A stretch of DNA of 64,000 nucleotides from Rehmannia glutinosa (taxonomy: Eukaryota > Streptophyta > Magnoliopsida > Lamiales > Orobanchaceae). The notes under the pieces were generated by a model. The model did no database searches, was not told the origin of the DNA, and saw only the letters and a program-made list of their open reading frames with translations. Made by a program: the position numbers and the translations under genes. Location of the stretch: contig CM071924.1 of the NCBI GenBank assembly GCA_016081115.2, forward strand, positions 89,790,616 through 89,854,615. Reading direction: 5' to 3'. This document shows positions 24,401-34,800 of this stretch, in pieces; position 1 is the stretch's first letter, and each line of letters starts with the position of its first letter.

Positions 24401-25150
24401 AAGGAATTTATTGAAGTCCCAAGAATCTTTGAGGACTTTGCCAGGGTGGTGTTACGAGAAATCATTGAATCTCCAACTATTAAGGAGATTGATATGATAA
24501 TTCAAGATCAACCGTCTTCAACAAAAGTCGGAGTCTCGAGTTGAGCACAGAAGGATGTCTTTCGGCAAGCAAGACGAGAATGGTGAGTAGTAGCCGGTTG
24601 GGAAGAAAGGAGACCAAGTACGGTCAGGCGCATCCCGATGTTTTTAAAACAAAGAGAGAGTTGAAATGTCGAAAAGGATGGCGAGAGGTTGAAGTAATAT
24701 TCGACATCACTCAAAAAGGATAACATTATTCCTTGTGATGTTCTATATTATCTCCAACAACCGATCGTTGGAAGGTATCAAGGAAGCCCGAAGATAGGAA
24801 AAATTGAGCTTACTATCACAGGAGTTGCGGAAAGATCCCGAACAATTAATACTTGGGAATTGAATTTCTTGAGGAGCATAAACCTTGGAAAGATTACAAG
24901 ACGGAATGGAGTTCACGGTGGCTAATAAAAGATCTGAGAATCGAGATGACCACTAGTCCATTCTCCATATACATTTCTATTGGAATGTTATATGATGAAT
25001 ACAAGCCGAGTATTTCGCCGCCTATATTGATTAGTGCGGAATATGTCTTGCAAAGCCTAAGTTTTTCCTAAAGAAATTGGAGAAGATTTACCTATTGCGG
25101 GAAGAGATTTCTCTAAAAGGATTCTTATCCTTAACAAGGGAATTAAACAA
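24400..25150 (+). pseudogene. pararetroviral linker between movement and protease domains
   Basis: Open but broken frames (24541-24723, 24853-25071) continue the viral polyprotein without a domain I can name. They keep the base composition of the neighbours, and no host-like insertion is visible. Confidence 0.45.
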
Positions 25151-25575
25151 GCGAAATAATGATCGGAGGAGCGGGCGTACCCATGGTACAAAGTAAAGAC
25201 GCCACCAATCTATTTCCATGATACAGTGCGAGATATTTTTTTGGGAAACAATTTCCTACAAACATTCAAGGGTTTCACACAAGAGAACGAGGCGAGAAGA
25301 CTTATTTTCACAACCTTATGTGATCATAAGATTATTGTCCGAGATCTGAGGAAGCATTTTGAGAAAAATGCCCATTAATTTTCGCGACAAGCGTGGTGAT
25401 GAAGCCAAACTTCGCAATCCAAAAATGGCGGATCGAAGGAAATTTGGTGAAGCTTTATTATCCTATAGACAATTTGGTTCCATCCGAGGAAGGATCGAAG
25501 ATATGGGATAATAACTTGTATTCATTCGAGTACAAGGAGAAGAGCGAGTCACTCCCGAAGCCATTGCGAGAATTA
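25150..25575 (+). pseudogene. pararetroviral aspartic protease
   Basis: Reads IYFHDTVRDIFLGNNFLQ near 25210-25265, which has the shape of the caulimovirid protease active-site block, but the glycine of D-T-G is replaced (D-T-V), so the active site is lost. The block continues with DHKIIVRDLR near 25325-25350. Frame changes lie on both sides. It is followed by the reverse transcriptase, the usual order. Confidence 0.65.
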
Positions 25576-26400
25576 TGGATGAGTCTAATGGAGAATCCAC
25601 GAGTGATGTAACCATAGAGGAACAAATATCACTCGAGGATATCAAGAAGAAGATCCAAAGGAATTACAATGAAGATCCTTTGGCTTGGTGGGATAAGAAC
25701 GAACTTAAAGCTTCCTTAAGGTTAAACCGGAAAGGAGTGCGAGTTCGTAAGATTCAAACCAATCCTATGAACCAGGAAGATCGTGAGGATATGCAAAAGA
25801 TACTTAAGGAACATCTTGACCTTAAGTTAATTTCACCAGGAGTTTCTCCATACAGCATCCGAGGATTCTTAGTCGAAACCATGGAGAAATCAAAAGAGGA
25901 AAGCGAAGACTTGTTATTAATTACAAAGGGATTAATAACATTTTGGAGTTCGACGGATACTATATCCCAAGCGGAGAAATATCCGGTTAATCTGTATCAA
26001 AGGTGCCAAGATATTCTCAAAGTTCGATTGCAAGTCCGGATTCTACCCATTAAGATGGAGGAAGAAAGTAAGAAGTTTATAGCTTTCTCTACACCACGGG
26101 GACACTATATTTGGAACGTGATGCCTATGGGATTGGCTAACGCACCCCCGGATATATCAAAGAAAGATGGATAATCTTTTCAAAGATTATTTCGATTTCA
26201 TGTTCGTGTATATCGACGACATTCTAATCGCATCAAAGAACATGAAGGAGCATCTCAAACATTTGGAAATATTTTTAGGATGTTTGTCACAAAGAAGGAT
26301 TAGTGCTTTCGGAAAGAAGGCGTGTAATCGCAACAAGACAGATTGAATTCCTCGGAATTGAAATTGATGAATCTGGAATTATTCTACGAGAATCATATTG
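25575..26400 (+). pseudogene. pararetroviral reverse transcriptase
   Basis: The open frame 25575-26174 ends in FSTPRGHYIWNVMPMGLANA, characteristic of caulimovirid and Ty3 RT. Shortly after, in another frame, DYFDFMFVYIDDILIASKN (26190-26240) supplies the catalytic YIDD box, which is intact. DREDMQKILKEHLDLKLI and VSPY mark the fingers. A short segment between VSPY and the palm is scrambled by indels. The tryptophan-flanked GHY-x-W form and the short spacing favour Caulimoviridae over LTR elements. Confidence 0.85.
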
Positions 26401-27010
26401 TGGAAAAGATACAGGATTTCCGGATACACTAAAAGACAAGAAGCAACTTGAGTTTTAAGGGAGTTGTTAATTTTTTGGAATGTTTATTAACAATCTAGCA
26501 TACTACGGGAAGGTGTTTAGCCCATTACTTAAAAAAAGATGCAGATTCAAATGGGAAGATGAACATCAAGAAGGAATTTAGCAACTTAAAGAAGTTTGTA
26601 AAAAGCTTCCAAAACTTGCGATTCCCAAGACGAGGATGAACTGGTTCTATATACGGATGCCATGATTGGTGGGCGGCAGTTCTTACGAAAGTCACACGAA
26701 ACGAGGAAGTGCCATATAGATATCTTTGCGGTTTTTATTCACCCCTAGTGAAGCAACTTCGATGGCATATTAACGAGAAAGAATTCTTTGCGATCGAGAA
26801 GGCTTTTAAAAAATGGCCTCTATTTTCTTGGCTAAAACGTTTACTTTAAAAATTGATAATTCAAGTGTCGAGGCTTTTAAAAAAATAAAATTGAATCAAA
26901 ACCAGAAAAGGCTCGATTACTTAGATGGCAAGCTGAATGTCAATATTATGATTATGATATTGTCATTATAAAATCTCATGAAAATATTCTTGCGATTTCT
27001 TGACACGAGA
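26400..27010 (+). pseudogene. pararetroviral RNase H
   Basis: Broken frame with WAAVLTKVTRNEEVPYRY near 26670-26725 and INEKEFFAIEKAFKKW near 26770-26815, the conserved E..A-x-x-K helix of the RNase H joined to RT. It ends near 27005 with FLDTRW. The degradation of RNA in the RNA:DNA hybrid would have been its role. Multiple stops. Confidence 0.75.
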
Positions 27011-27094
27011 TGGAAGGGCGTTGCTAACGAGGTCCTAAACGAGTAAGACATCTCGGGAAAACCTGGAGAGTCTAGAACGAGATTTTGGGGCGTT

Positions 27095-28345
27095 ATGTCT
27101 CAATGCGAAATTCTTTGGCGACTTCAACAGGCTGATCAATCCGTTTCTAGTCAAATACGAGCATGCCATTCGCTCAGGACAATTGTTCTTAGCACGCAAG
27201 GGCCTCTTCCAGGCCGCATCTCCTACGGTGCAAAAAGGGGCCGAGAGAGTACGGGCTCTAACCCGGAGGTTATGGATTCAAGTACCATAATCACAAGTGT
27301 TGCGGTGATGCATCCCGAGGGTGTACAAATCCCATAATGTTGAAGCTCGGTGTCACAACCCGAGTCTTCAAGTCAACCCAACACCTCTGGGGTAAAGAGG
27401 GAGAGTTGAATCTTGGGCCACAGACAGGCAAATCTAAGGTTCAAACTGACGAGATTAAGATTTCTCCTATGCGGGTATATCGAGGCAATGGGAGAAACTA
27501 GTTACAAGACAAGGTATTAACCCGAGAAAAACAATGGTTGATATCTCGTGCAAGTATCCCGAGTTTGGATGAAACCAGGAAGTCATCCAAATGAAGTACA
27601 TGAATGGTATACTTTTGGAGCTTTAGCTTCAATCTATACCGTGTCACTAGGATTCCCGTAAATCTCAAAATTCTTTGAAATGGATTGGGGAAGCGTTTAC
27701 GAGACCGGGCCAATAATCCACACTTGGCCGTAGGAGATATTTTGGAATTGTATTTTATCGGTGCGCTCTGAACCAAAGAAAGAAAGGCTTTAATGAAGCT
27801 TTTCATTTCATCAAGCTAAGAAGACCGGATGGAAATGCTTTAAAGTATATTAAGCGCAAAATCACCACCAAGAAGGACCAGTGTTAGTAGGAGCATTTTA
27901 AAGAAGACGAAGCTTCTACCAGGCATAGCATGGGGTCTTTGGGTTTGTCTAACTGGAAATGGACAAAGTCAAATATCCATTCAAGTTCTTCCCGGAGTCG
28001 GAATGGATCTTTCCTCTTGAATTCGATGACCGGATCAACCACGGGGTTTGCGAAGAACTCTTCGAGACCAAAAGAAGAATTCTGCTGGAAAACAAGATTC
28101 CTGCAAGCAAAGAAACTTAAAATCCGAGGAAATTCGTAACATGGCGCATGTTGGCGTTGGGTCGACCGGATCTCGTCAAGCATGCCCCGAACAAAAGTAA
28201 CCCGAGTTTGGGAAAGGATTCCGACCCAAACCCGACCGACAAGATCATGCGGTGGAAAGGATAAGGGCCCAAAGACACAAGACGCCAGCGTTATCCTCGG
28301 GGACCACGTAAACCAAATTTTTAAAAGATTCCCCGACAAACATCA
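27095..28345 (+). pseudogene. distal viral frame, possibly inclusion-body/transactivator
   Basis: A frame 27095-27337 opens after RNase H; then a broken reading gives PNEVHEWYTFGALASIYT near 27580-27630 and WGSVYETGPIIHTWP near 27680-27725, followed by lysine-rich, low-complexity sequence to about 28340. The position (last gene before the promoter) and the HEWY..GA-x-A-x-IYT style fit an inclusion-body/translational transactivator protein as found in several caulimovirid genera, but the match is by eye only. It could instead be a genus-specific ORF. Confidence 0.4.
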
Positions 28346-28409
28346 CATGGGTCGATTTTAGTCGCGCGGGACAAAAAAGAAAACCAAGCAACAGGCATAA
28401 TGTGGGATA

Positions 28410-28488
28410 TGACGTAGCGGTGGCGTCGTCATATACATCGCAAGATTTGAAGTCCGCCTTTGAAGTCCTGGGACTTACCTCTATAAAA
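28410..28488 (+). promoter_or_regulatory. viral pregenomic promoter candidate
   Basis: A TATA box (TATAAAA, 28482-28488) lies about 50 bases after a pair of oppositely oriented TGACG motifs (TGACG at 28410-28414, CGTCA at 28427-28431). Paired TGACG boxes of this kind bind TGA-type bZIP factors (as-1 element) in caulimovirid promoters. Position after the last viral frame and before the leader fits. Activity is not shown. Confidence 0.6.
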
Positions 28489-28499
28489 TGCGGGATTTG

Positions 28500-29200
28500 A
28501 AGGAAGTCGAGGACATCGAACATTTTCCTTAGTTTTCTTACAATAAAATGAGTGAAAATTTTGTAATATTTTGAGTGTTTTAGTTTTAAGTTTTATGTAT
28601 TTACGAGTGCCACCTCGGTATGAGAGGCTAAACCAAGATTCTCCTCCCAAAAGGAGATTACTAATGTAATAAATATTTCTATAAGTTCTTAATAAAAAGA
28701 GGCTTTCTGCTTCAACATGTGTTCATAATGTACTATTAATTCATCCCCTTTGAAGAATTACTTTTACGCCTTGGAGTAGAAACGAACCAAGGCGTCTTGG
28801 CCGAGCGGTTTTACGAAAGGAGTCGGATAACTTGCGATCATCTTCCCGAGGGTGAGGTTGAACAGTGAGGAGTCAAGTTTGTCAAATGATCCGGGGGCGA
28901 TAATTTTCCGATCGGTGGCGTTGCGAACCACTTAACCCTGTCTTTGTTTCGGTCAAAGAAGGTATGAATTTTTAGGGATTTATTAATTTTACTGAAGCAT
29001 GTTGGGCCTGATATGGTCGTGATGGACTATTTTCATTTTCGAGACAATAGACCTAATTTGTATACTGGATTTATTCTTGAAATAAGAATTCGACTAAAGT
29101 ATGTCTGTTGAGTTTATAGGTTGGAAACCTGACATGATCCATTTAAAACCTCGAATAGAGACTGGATCTAAGTAGGTGTAACAACGCCACGAACAAAACA
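28500..29200 (+). other. viral leader-like non-coding region
   Basis: No long frame. It contains a possible poly(A) signal AATAAAAAG near 28691 and an inverted repeat GCCTTGG..CCAAGGC at 28769-28792, next to a box-A-like TTGGCCGAGCGG. Caulimovirid leaders are long, structured and lie between the promoter and the primer site; circularly this region precedes 21505. The exact right border with the Mutator-like arm is uncertain. Confidence 0.5.
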
Positions 29201-29269
29201 AGTGACAAAAATAAGAATTCTCGTTTCTCAAAAATCCGAAAAACAAATTGATTATGGAGAAAAAATTTC

Positions 29270-29501
29270 ATGTTTAATGATTAATGCGATAAATTTATTA
29301 TTATGTAAGAGATCGCCACAAAATAGAGTTTAAAGGGATAATGGAACTATTGTTTTAAAAGGATAAAACCTAGGGGCAAAATTGTCCATAAGGGGCGAGT
29401 GTAATAATTTTCATAGTTCGGGTGCAAAGTGTCGCGAATGAAAGTTTAGGGGGTAAAGTATAAAAAGGGGTAAAGTTGGGGTGGTTAAATGTAATTATCT
29501 C
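29270..29501. repeat. right Mutator-like terminal arm
   Basis: The reverse complement starts GAGATAATTACATTTAACC and holds ACTTTACCCC words similar to the left arm. Inner border estimated. Confidence 0.6.
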
Positions 29502-29568
29502 TATATAATATATACATATATGTCATAAGTGTTACGTGTGTGCGTGTGTGTTGTAATTATGAGTGTAA

Positions 29569-29603
<35 letters not shown>

Positions 29604-30509
29604 CTCTCACAGTGTGTGTAATATGAGTGTGTATGTGAGTGTTCTAGGTGTGTGTAACGATGAGTTGTGTGTGAGTTTTGTCTCCTGGAAATGAGTTATA
29701 CCGAAGACGAAGGGAAGTCGAAGGCTACAAAAAGGGGCGAGAATGGGGTCTTTTCAGGGGCTTGAGTTTGAAAATTTGATAGAGATTAGGGCTAAATTTG
29801 GAATTTTGATGGTTTACATATTTGACCCCCTGAAGTTTCATTTTAGTCCAAATTTCAAATCAAAGTTTCCATAATTTTCTATTCATCCCAAAGAAGTTTC
29901 AATTCAGTCAAATTTTTATTTAAAATTTTTGGAATTTCAAATTAACCCCTATAACTTATTTATACTTTCTGGATTTTTCAATTTGACCCTACAAATTTTC
30001 AATTTAGTCCAAAAAACTAAAATTTCTTTTAACTTCTTTCAATTAGACATCCAAACTTATATTTTTAGTCAATTTTTCACTTATTAGAAAACCATGGGCT
30101 ATTTTATAAGTATAATTATTTAAATTAGAAGTTACTACTTAATCTACAGGCCTAAATCATGTTAAATTTCTATTGTAGGTGACGAAGAACCGTATAATTA
30201 AGGCTTATACTTTTGAGCAATTTGTGCATCTACTTTTATTTGCTGGTTGAGGTAGGGATTCTTATCACATTTTATGTGTATAATTCATTGTCTTTGTTAA
30301 ATGCCTAAACTGTTCAATTATGTGAATTACGCATTTTAAATGTTTACATGATATGCATAATTATGTGAATTATATGCTTTCGATGTATTACATGATATGC
30401 ATAATTGTGTGGATTATATGCTTATAATGTGCTACATGATGTGACTATTTTTTATAAATGACATGTTTTTTTTCATTACAATGTATGTCATGTATGTTTA
30501 TGCAATTGA

Positions 30510-30945
30510 AAAGAAAATTTTTTGGCCTCGTACCACGGAAATGAAAATTTTGGCCACGTGCCATGGAAAGGAAAATATGGCATTCGTACACGGAAAGGAA
30601 AATTTTTGGCCACGTGCCATGGGAAAGGAAAATATGGTATTCGTACACGGAAAGGAAAATTTTTGGCCACGTGCACGGAAAGGAAAATATGGCATTCGTG
30701 CACGAAAAGAAAATTTTGGCCACGTGCCATGGGAAAGGAAAATATGGTATTCGTACACGAAAGGAAAATATGGCATTCGTGCCACGAAAGGAAAATTTTT
30801 GGCCTCGTGCACGGAAAGAAAAATATGGCATTCGTACTCACGGAAAGGTTATGTGCTATCCGCTTATGCCAATGGGAAAGGTTATGCGCTATTTATTTTA
30901 TGCTAATGGGAAAGGTTATGTGTTAATTTATGTAATTGTGCACTT
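30510..30945. repeat. G-box minisatellite of the 3' LTR
   Basis: About five to six units of 55-65 bp, each with GGAAAGGAAAATTTTTGGCC, mostly followed by CACGTGCC, and AATATGGCATTCGT. At 30850-30930 three copies of the GGGAAAGGTTATG repeat follow. The repeat reads open in several frames on both strands (30445-31003); these are not genes. Confidence 0.88.
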
Positions 30946-31353
30946 TTCGTATTTAGCTTGGACAATCTTTATCCCTACCGAGTATGTGATTACTCACCCC
31001 TAAATTCAAATTATTTTCAGATTATGTGACGACGCTACGATGTGGGGAATAGCCAAGATTTTTGAGTTTTAATTATTTCAATTTTAAGAACAATATTTTA
31101 TTTTCAATTGTTTCATATTTCAAGAACTATGAACACATTTGAAATTTCGAACAATTGTGATGTATTTTTTTATTTAAAGTGCTTGAGTGGATTTTAAATT
31201 TTATACCTTAAAATTATTTCTTAAGACTTAAGATTTCCTCATTATCGCTTCCGCTAAACTTTTCATTTATGTATGTTTTAAAAAAATTATACGTATTTTC
31301 TTAAAATTTTAGTAACACTAAAAATGCACTTAAAAAATGGGGCGTTCAGATTA

Positions 31354-31790
31354 TCACGATCCCGCCCCCTGCTCGGCATGCGGTGGAGGAGCCATTGACA
31401 AACAACTTCCATTCTTGATCTTCAAACACTTCTAACTGGATGGAAGGTGTGAATTCGGCTACAAAGTCGGCGAGTGCTTGCCCTTTGATTGATGTGCGGG
31501 TTTCATACAGAATATCAAACTGGCTGAGTTCAACAGCCCACTTGATCATCCGACCCGAGGTGTTGGGTCGGTGCAGCACTTGTTTTAAAGGGTAGTTGGT
31601 GAGGACTACGATTCGATGTTCCAAGAAATACGGGCGGAGTTTCCGTGCTGCAACGACTAATGAATAGGCCAATTTCTCCATAGGTGGATATCGGAGCTCG
31701 GCGTCATGTAATGCTTGACTCGTATAATAGATAGGATGTTGGATCGAGTTATCCAATCTTATTAATACTGAGCTAACAGCGTACTCGGAG
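31354..31790 (-). pseudogene. Tat Ty3 pol: RT end, RNase H, start of second RNase H
   Basis: Minus frame 31756-31346 reads PIYYTSQALHDAELRYPPME, KLRPYFLEHRIVVLTNYPLK and FDILYETRTSIKGQALADF, the RT-connected RNase H end typical of plant Tat elements. WKLFVNGSSTACRAGGGI begins the additional, plant-type RNase H. The frame is cut here by the Ty3 insertion (GATTA) and resumes at 8673. The reading frame is open across 411 bases, the best preserved part of this element. Confidence 0.85.
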
Positions 31791-32370
31791 ATGGCCAGAT
31801 ATAAATATAAGTCCTCCCCCCGGGTAGGTTTTTGTAATAAAGGGATTGAGGCTAAGTGTGTTTTGAGTGACTCAAAGGCAGTTTGGGCTTGCTCGGTCCA
31901 TTCGAAGTTTTTATTTTTCTTAATAATTTCAAAAAAGGGTTTGCACTTGTCCGTAGACCGAGAAACAAACCGATTAAGAGCAGTTAATCGCCTGTTAAAC
32001 TTTGTACTCTTTTAACTGAGTTGGGGGGTTCAAGATCAATAATGGCTTTTATTTTATCTGGGTTGGCTTCAATCCCCCATTGGCTGACCATATAGCCCAA
32101 AATTTACCCGAGCCGACCCCAAAGGTGCATTTTCTCGGGTTTAACATCATCTTATACTCTCTCAAAACAAAGAAACAAACCTCGCTTTCGGGCCGAGTTT
32201 GCATCTTTTCTGGATAACTGGGCGAAATGACAGGTCAATATTAAGCCGGTGACAGACGTGCTTGGGGTCAATTCCTGGCATATCGGAATGTGTCCATGCA
32301 AAGACATCGTTGTTGCCAAGAAATTCAATCAGCTTTGTTCGAAATGGCTCTTGGAGGTCGTGGCCAATAC
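31790..32370 (-). pseudogene. Tat Ty3 reverse transcriptase with core deletion
   Basis: Minus-strand reading gives MPGIDPKHVCHRLNID and FRPVIQKR near 32270-32205 (RT N-terminal region), and then, within about 60 bases, EYKMMLNPRKCTFGV near 32140-32110 (thumb side). The 100-150 codons that normally lie between, including the catalytic D-D box, are absent. WAIWSANGGLKPTQIKI follows. The RT was therefore inactivated by an internal deletion near 32165, besides frameshifts. Confidence 0.75.
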
Positions 32371-32371
32371 G

Positions 32372-33387
32372 TCATTGGCGTCCTCCATTAGGGCTCCCAA
32401 TGTCGATCATGTTGACCTGCTCGACGGGTTCCGTGTGCTTTCTTTTTTTGCTTTGCCCCTCTTTTTTCTGTAGGGGCGGTTCATCTTCAGTTGCCAGTCC
32501 ATCACCCGGCTCTACCATCGGTTCCTTTCCAGGTCGCCTACCTGGATCCGCTTGAAAAGTAACTCCCGCCCCCTGCTCGGGCTCATTTCCTTTCCTTGGG
32601 CCATCTTTCACCGTCCCACTGGCTTCTCCCTGTTCCACCACATTAATCTCCACCGGCCGGAGTTTCAGAGAACATTCCCGCAACTCCCTTTGATTTCCCT
32701 TATGGATGGCTTCTCCATCCGGGGTCGGGAATTTTACACAGAAATGGAATATGGAAACAGCCGCTTTTAAGTGATAGAGCAACGGCCTCCCAATGATCGC
32801 ATTATACTCGGAATCAGCATTAATTATTTTAAATGTGGTTATAACGGTCCGTTTATGCGGCCCCTGACCCATTTGAATGGGCAGGTCTACTTCCCCGAGA
32901 GGTATTATTCTTCCTCCTCCGAAACCCAGAATACTGTCATTACACGGACGAACATAACCATCGTCCACGTTTAACCTTCTAAAGCTCGGACATGAATCAC
33001 CGATGAGTAGCTCCCCGAGTCTATTAAAATCCTGTGGACCAGAATACCCAGGATCGGTGCAGTGATGACCAAGGGGTCAGAGTGTGGGTGGACCACCTGG
33101 TCGGCGTCAACATCCGAAAAAACGAAACGGCCTGTTGGTTGGCCTTCTCTGATCTCAGCTACCCGAACTTGCCTTTCTGCATGGGCAGCTTGCCTGACAT
33201 CGGCTTTCTTTTTTCTATTCGAGCGACTGTCCTCAGCCGCATTAGTATTAATCCTATTTACACCAGACATCATCAATATCTCCCTACCTTGATTTTCATT
33301 CGGCGGCAATGGTAGGAGAGTCGGGTTCACTTCTGGCGCTCCGAGTTCACTCCTGGAGCAAGTGCTGCGGATGAAGCGATAATTCAT
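32372..33387 (-). pseudogene. Tat Ty3 protease region
   Basis: Minus frames 33387-32971 and 32968-32372 carry HRILIDSGSYSSVIHVRAL with the aspartic D-S-G site, GEVDLPIQMG and YNAIIGRPLLYHLKAAVSI, the standard Ty3 protease fold. Only a stop or frame change at about 32970 separates them. The linker afterwards (about 32700-32430) is glutamate- and lysine-rich. Confidence 0.82.
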
Positions 33388-33399
33388 GGACGTATCTTC

Positions 33400-34800
33400 T
33401 CAACCCGTCCTTCCTCGAATGATGCGCATGATCTCTCTAATAAGGTCCCGGCATTCGTCGGTATCATGACCTATTGATTTATGATAAGCACAATACCGTC
33501 GCGCATCCAACTTAGCTGGCTCGAGCCTTAAAGGCCGAGCCGGTGGTAGCAAATTCAGACCATGTATCTCGTTCCAAATGGCTGAAGGAGTGTGGGTCAA
33601 GGTACTCCTCAGCGCGGCAACTTCGGCTCGCACGTCCTGGCGGGCCTTGTACTCAATGCTCGGGTTTTCCGAAAATGGCCGGGAACTCGGCCCCGGCCCT
33701 GAAACAGGCTCCTTCTTCCCATCTTTTTTTACGCCCCCAGTCTTCTATTCTGGGCGTTGACTTGCCATAGCCTCTTCCGCGTAGATATGGCATTCTGCGC
33801 GGAGCAAAAATTCTTGGTACGAGGTCGCCCCGATTCATGGATAGAGTAATTAAACCACGTCTCGGGCCAGCCCAGCCATGGCCGCAATCACAATGGCATC
33901 ATGCGACACTGGTTCCATTTCTTAGACGTGCTTATTGAACCGAGCTATATAACTTTTCAAGGACTCATTATTCCCCTGCTTGATATTTACAAGGGAATCC
34001 TTCGGGGCGGCTCGGACTTTACAGGTGAGGAAGTGTGCTGTGAATGCGGGGGCCAGGTCAGCCCAGGATCGGATGGACCTTTGAGGCGGGTTACGAAACG
34101 GTGGGCTCGCCCAACGTCGTGAAACGCCCGCAGAGAATAGCATCATTTGGGTTGTCTGATTCCATCCACGCTAAATACTTGTGGATATGTGTTGTAGGGT
34201 CGGTCTCACCATTATATAGACCGACCTGAGGGATTTTGAGTTTCGGTGGGAGTGGAGTGGATAGAATACTCGCAGCAAAAGGTGACATAACGGAAGGCGG
34301 GTTTGTCACTTGATACGGCCTTTGATATCGGGCTTCCTCGGGACCGCCTTCCAGTTCATTCAAACAGCGGCGGAGGCGCAGAATTTCCGCTTCCTGTTCC
34401 TCCAACAAACTAGGACCTTGAGTTTGATTGGCCCTAGCCGGCTCCCGCTCACCCGGAAACCGAAGCCTCGAGCTTATCGATCGAGCTGGGCGGGGAGGGT
34501 TTTCTCCTAGTCGCCCTACAAACACAGAGCGAGCGCGGTGGTGGCGCACAGGTTCCGGCTTCTGTCACGACGACCGTGCGGTGCATTGCCGGAACTAGCT
34601 TCTTGGCCCTCTCCACGGGGAGGCTCAGGGACGTGTGGGTTAACATTAGCATTTATTGGAGGGATATTTAGCGGAGGATTAGGTGGCTGAGTATTTACTG
34701 GTGGTGGAGGGGGCACCTGTGAGTCGGTGGCAGCGAGTGTTTGGGAAATTAACTGGTTCATCTGTTGGACAAAAACGGGGTTGGCTATTAGCTGGGCCAA
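33400..34800 (-). pseudogene. Tat Ty3 gag
   Basis: Minus frames 34800-34516, 34549-34091, 34146-33922 and 33633-33400 form a gag in pieces: proline-rich N-terminus from MAQLIANPVFVQQM, a helix LLEEQEAEILRLRRCLNELE, the core LYNGETDPTTHIHKYLAWM and WADLAPAFTAHFL..SLKSYIARF, and a zinc-finger-like YCAYHKSIGHDTDECRDL. Gag forms the particle shell and packages RNA. The start at 34800 follows the PBS by about 190 bases. Frameshifts break it at least three times. Confidence 0.82.

Larger units (their letters stand above)
21505..29200 (+). mobile_element. endogenous caulimovirid (pararetrovirus), near genome length
   Basis: About 7.7 kb on the plus strand with the block order: tRNA-Met site, short leader and frame, coat-protein-like region ending in a zinc knuckle, movement-protein domain, aspartic protease, reverse transcriptase, RNase H, a distal frame, then a TATA-bearing promoter region and leader. 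Size and content fit a complete Caulimoviridae genome opened at the tRNA-primed discontinuity. Many stops and frameshifts show it is an old, defective copy. Coat protein before movement protein is the order known for cavemovirus/solendovirus-type genomes and unlike petu-, florendo- and badnaviruses. Genus placement is an inference. Confidence 0.8.
21250..29501. mobile_element. Mutator-like unit enclosing an endogenous pararetrovirus
   Basis: Both ends read GAGATAATT / AATTATCTC and are flanked by perfect 9-bp duplications TATATAATA (21241-21249 and 29502-29510). The matching place in the 5' LTR has a single copy (9248-9256), so the insertion boundaries are exact. A 9-bp duplication with extended imperfect inverted repeats (about 230-250 bp, rich in CACTTTGCC / CCCCAAACT words) is typical of Mutator-like elements. 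No transposase is visible. The interior from 21505 to about 29200 is caulimovirid. Either the virus integrated into an existing MITE-like element, or the whole unit moved together. Confidence 0.78.
8679..31348 (+). mobile_element. chromovirus-like Ty3/gypsy element with nested inserts
   Basis: Inserted in the Tat RNase H with perfect 5-bp duplications GATTA at 8674-8678 and 31349-31353. LTRs begin TATAACACCC (likely a decayed TGTAACACCC) and end GGGGCGTT(C)A. A tRNA-Met type PBS lies at 17285-17296 and a purine tract at 20648-20658. The internal part is only 3.38 kb (17281-20658), holding protease, RT, integrase and C-terminal remnants with gag almost absent. Removing the nested inserts, the LTRs are about 2.46 kb (5') and 2.44 kb (3'). 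Lineage (Tekay/Del-like chromovirus) is inferred from LTR starts, PBS and integrase tail. Confidence 0.88.
20659..31348 (+). repeat. 3' LTR of the chromovirus-like element (split)
   Basis: LTR sequence at 20659-21249 and 29511-31348, interrupted by the Mutator-ended unit with the virus. Joined, it equals the 5' LTR in length and order. It ends GGGGCGTTCA followed by the GATTA duplication. Confidence 0.88.

Noticed and set aside
30445..31003. Long open frames on both strands (up to 147 codons)
   Set aside because: They are translations of the G-box minisatellite; a repeat without stops is open in several frames at once and the peptides are repetitive.
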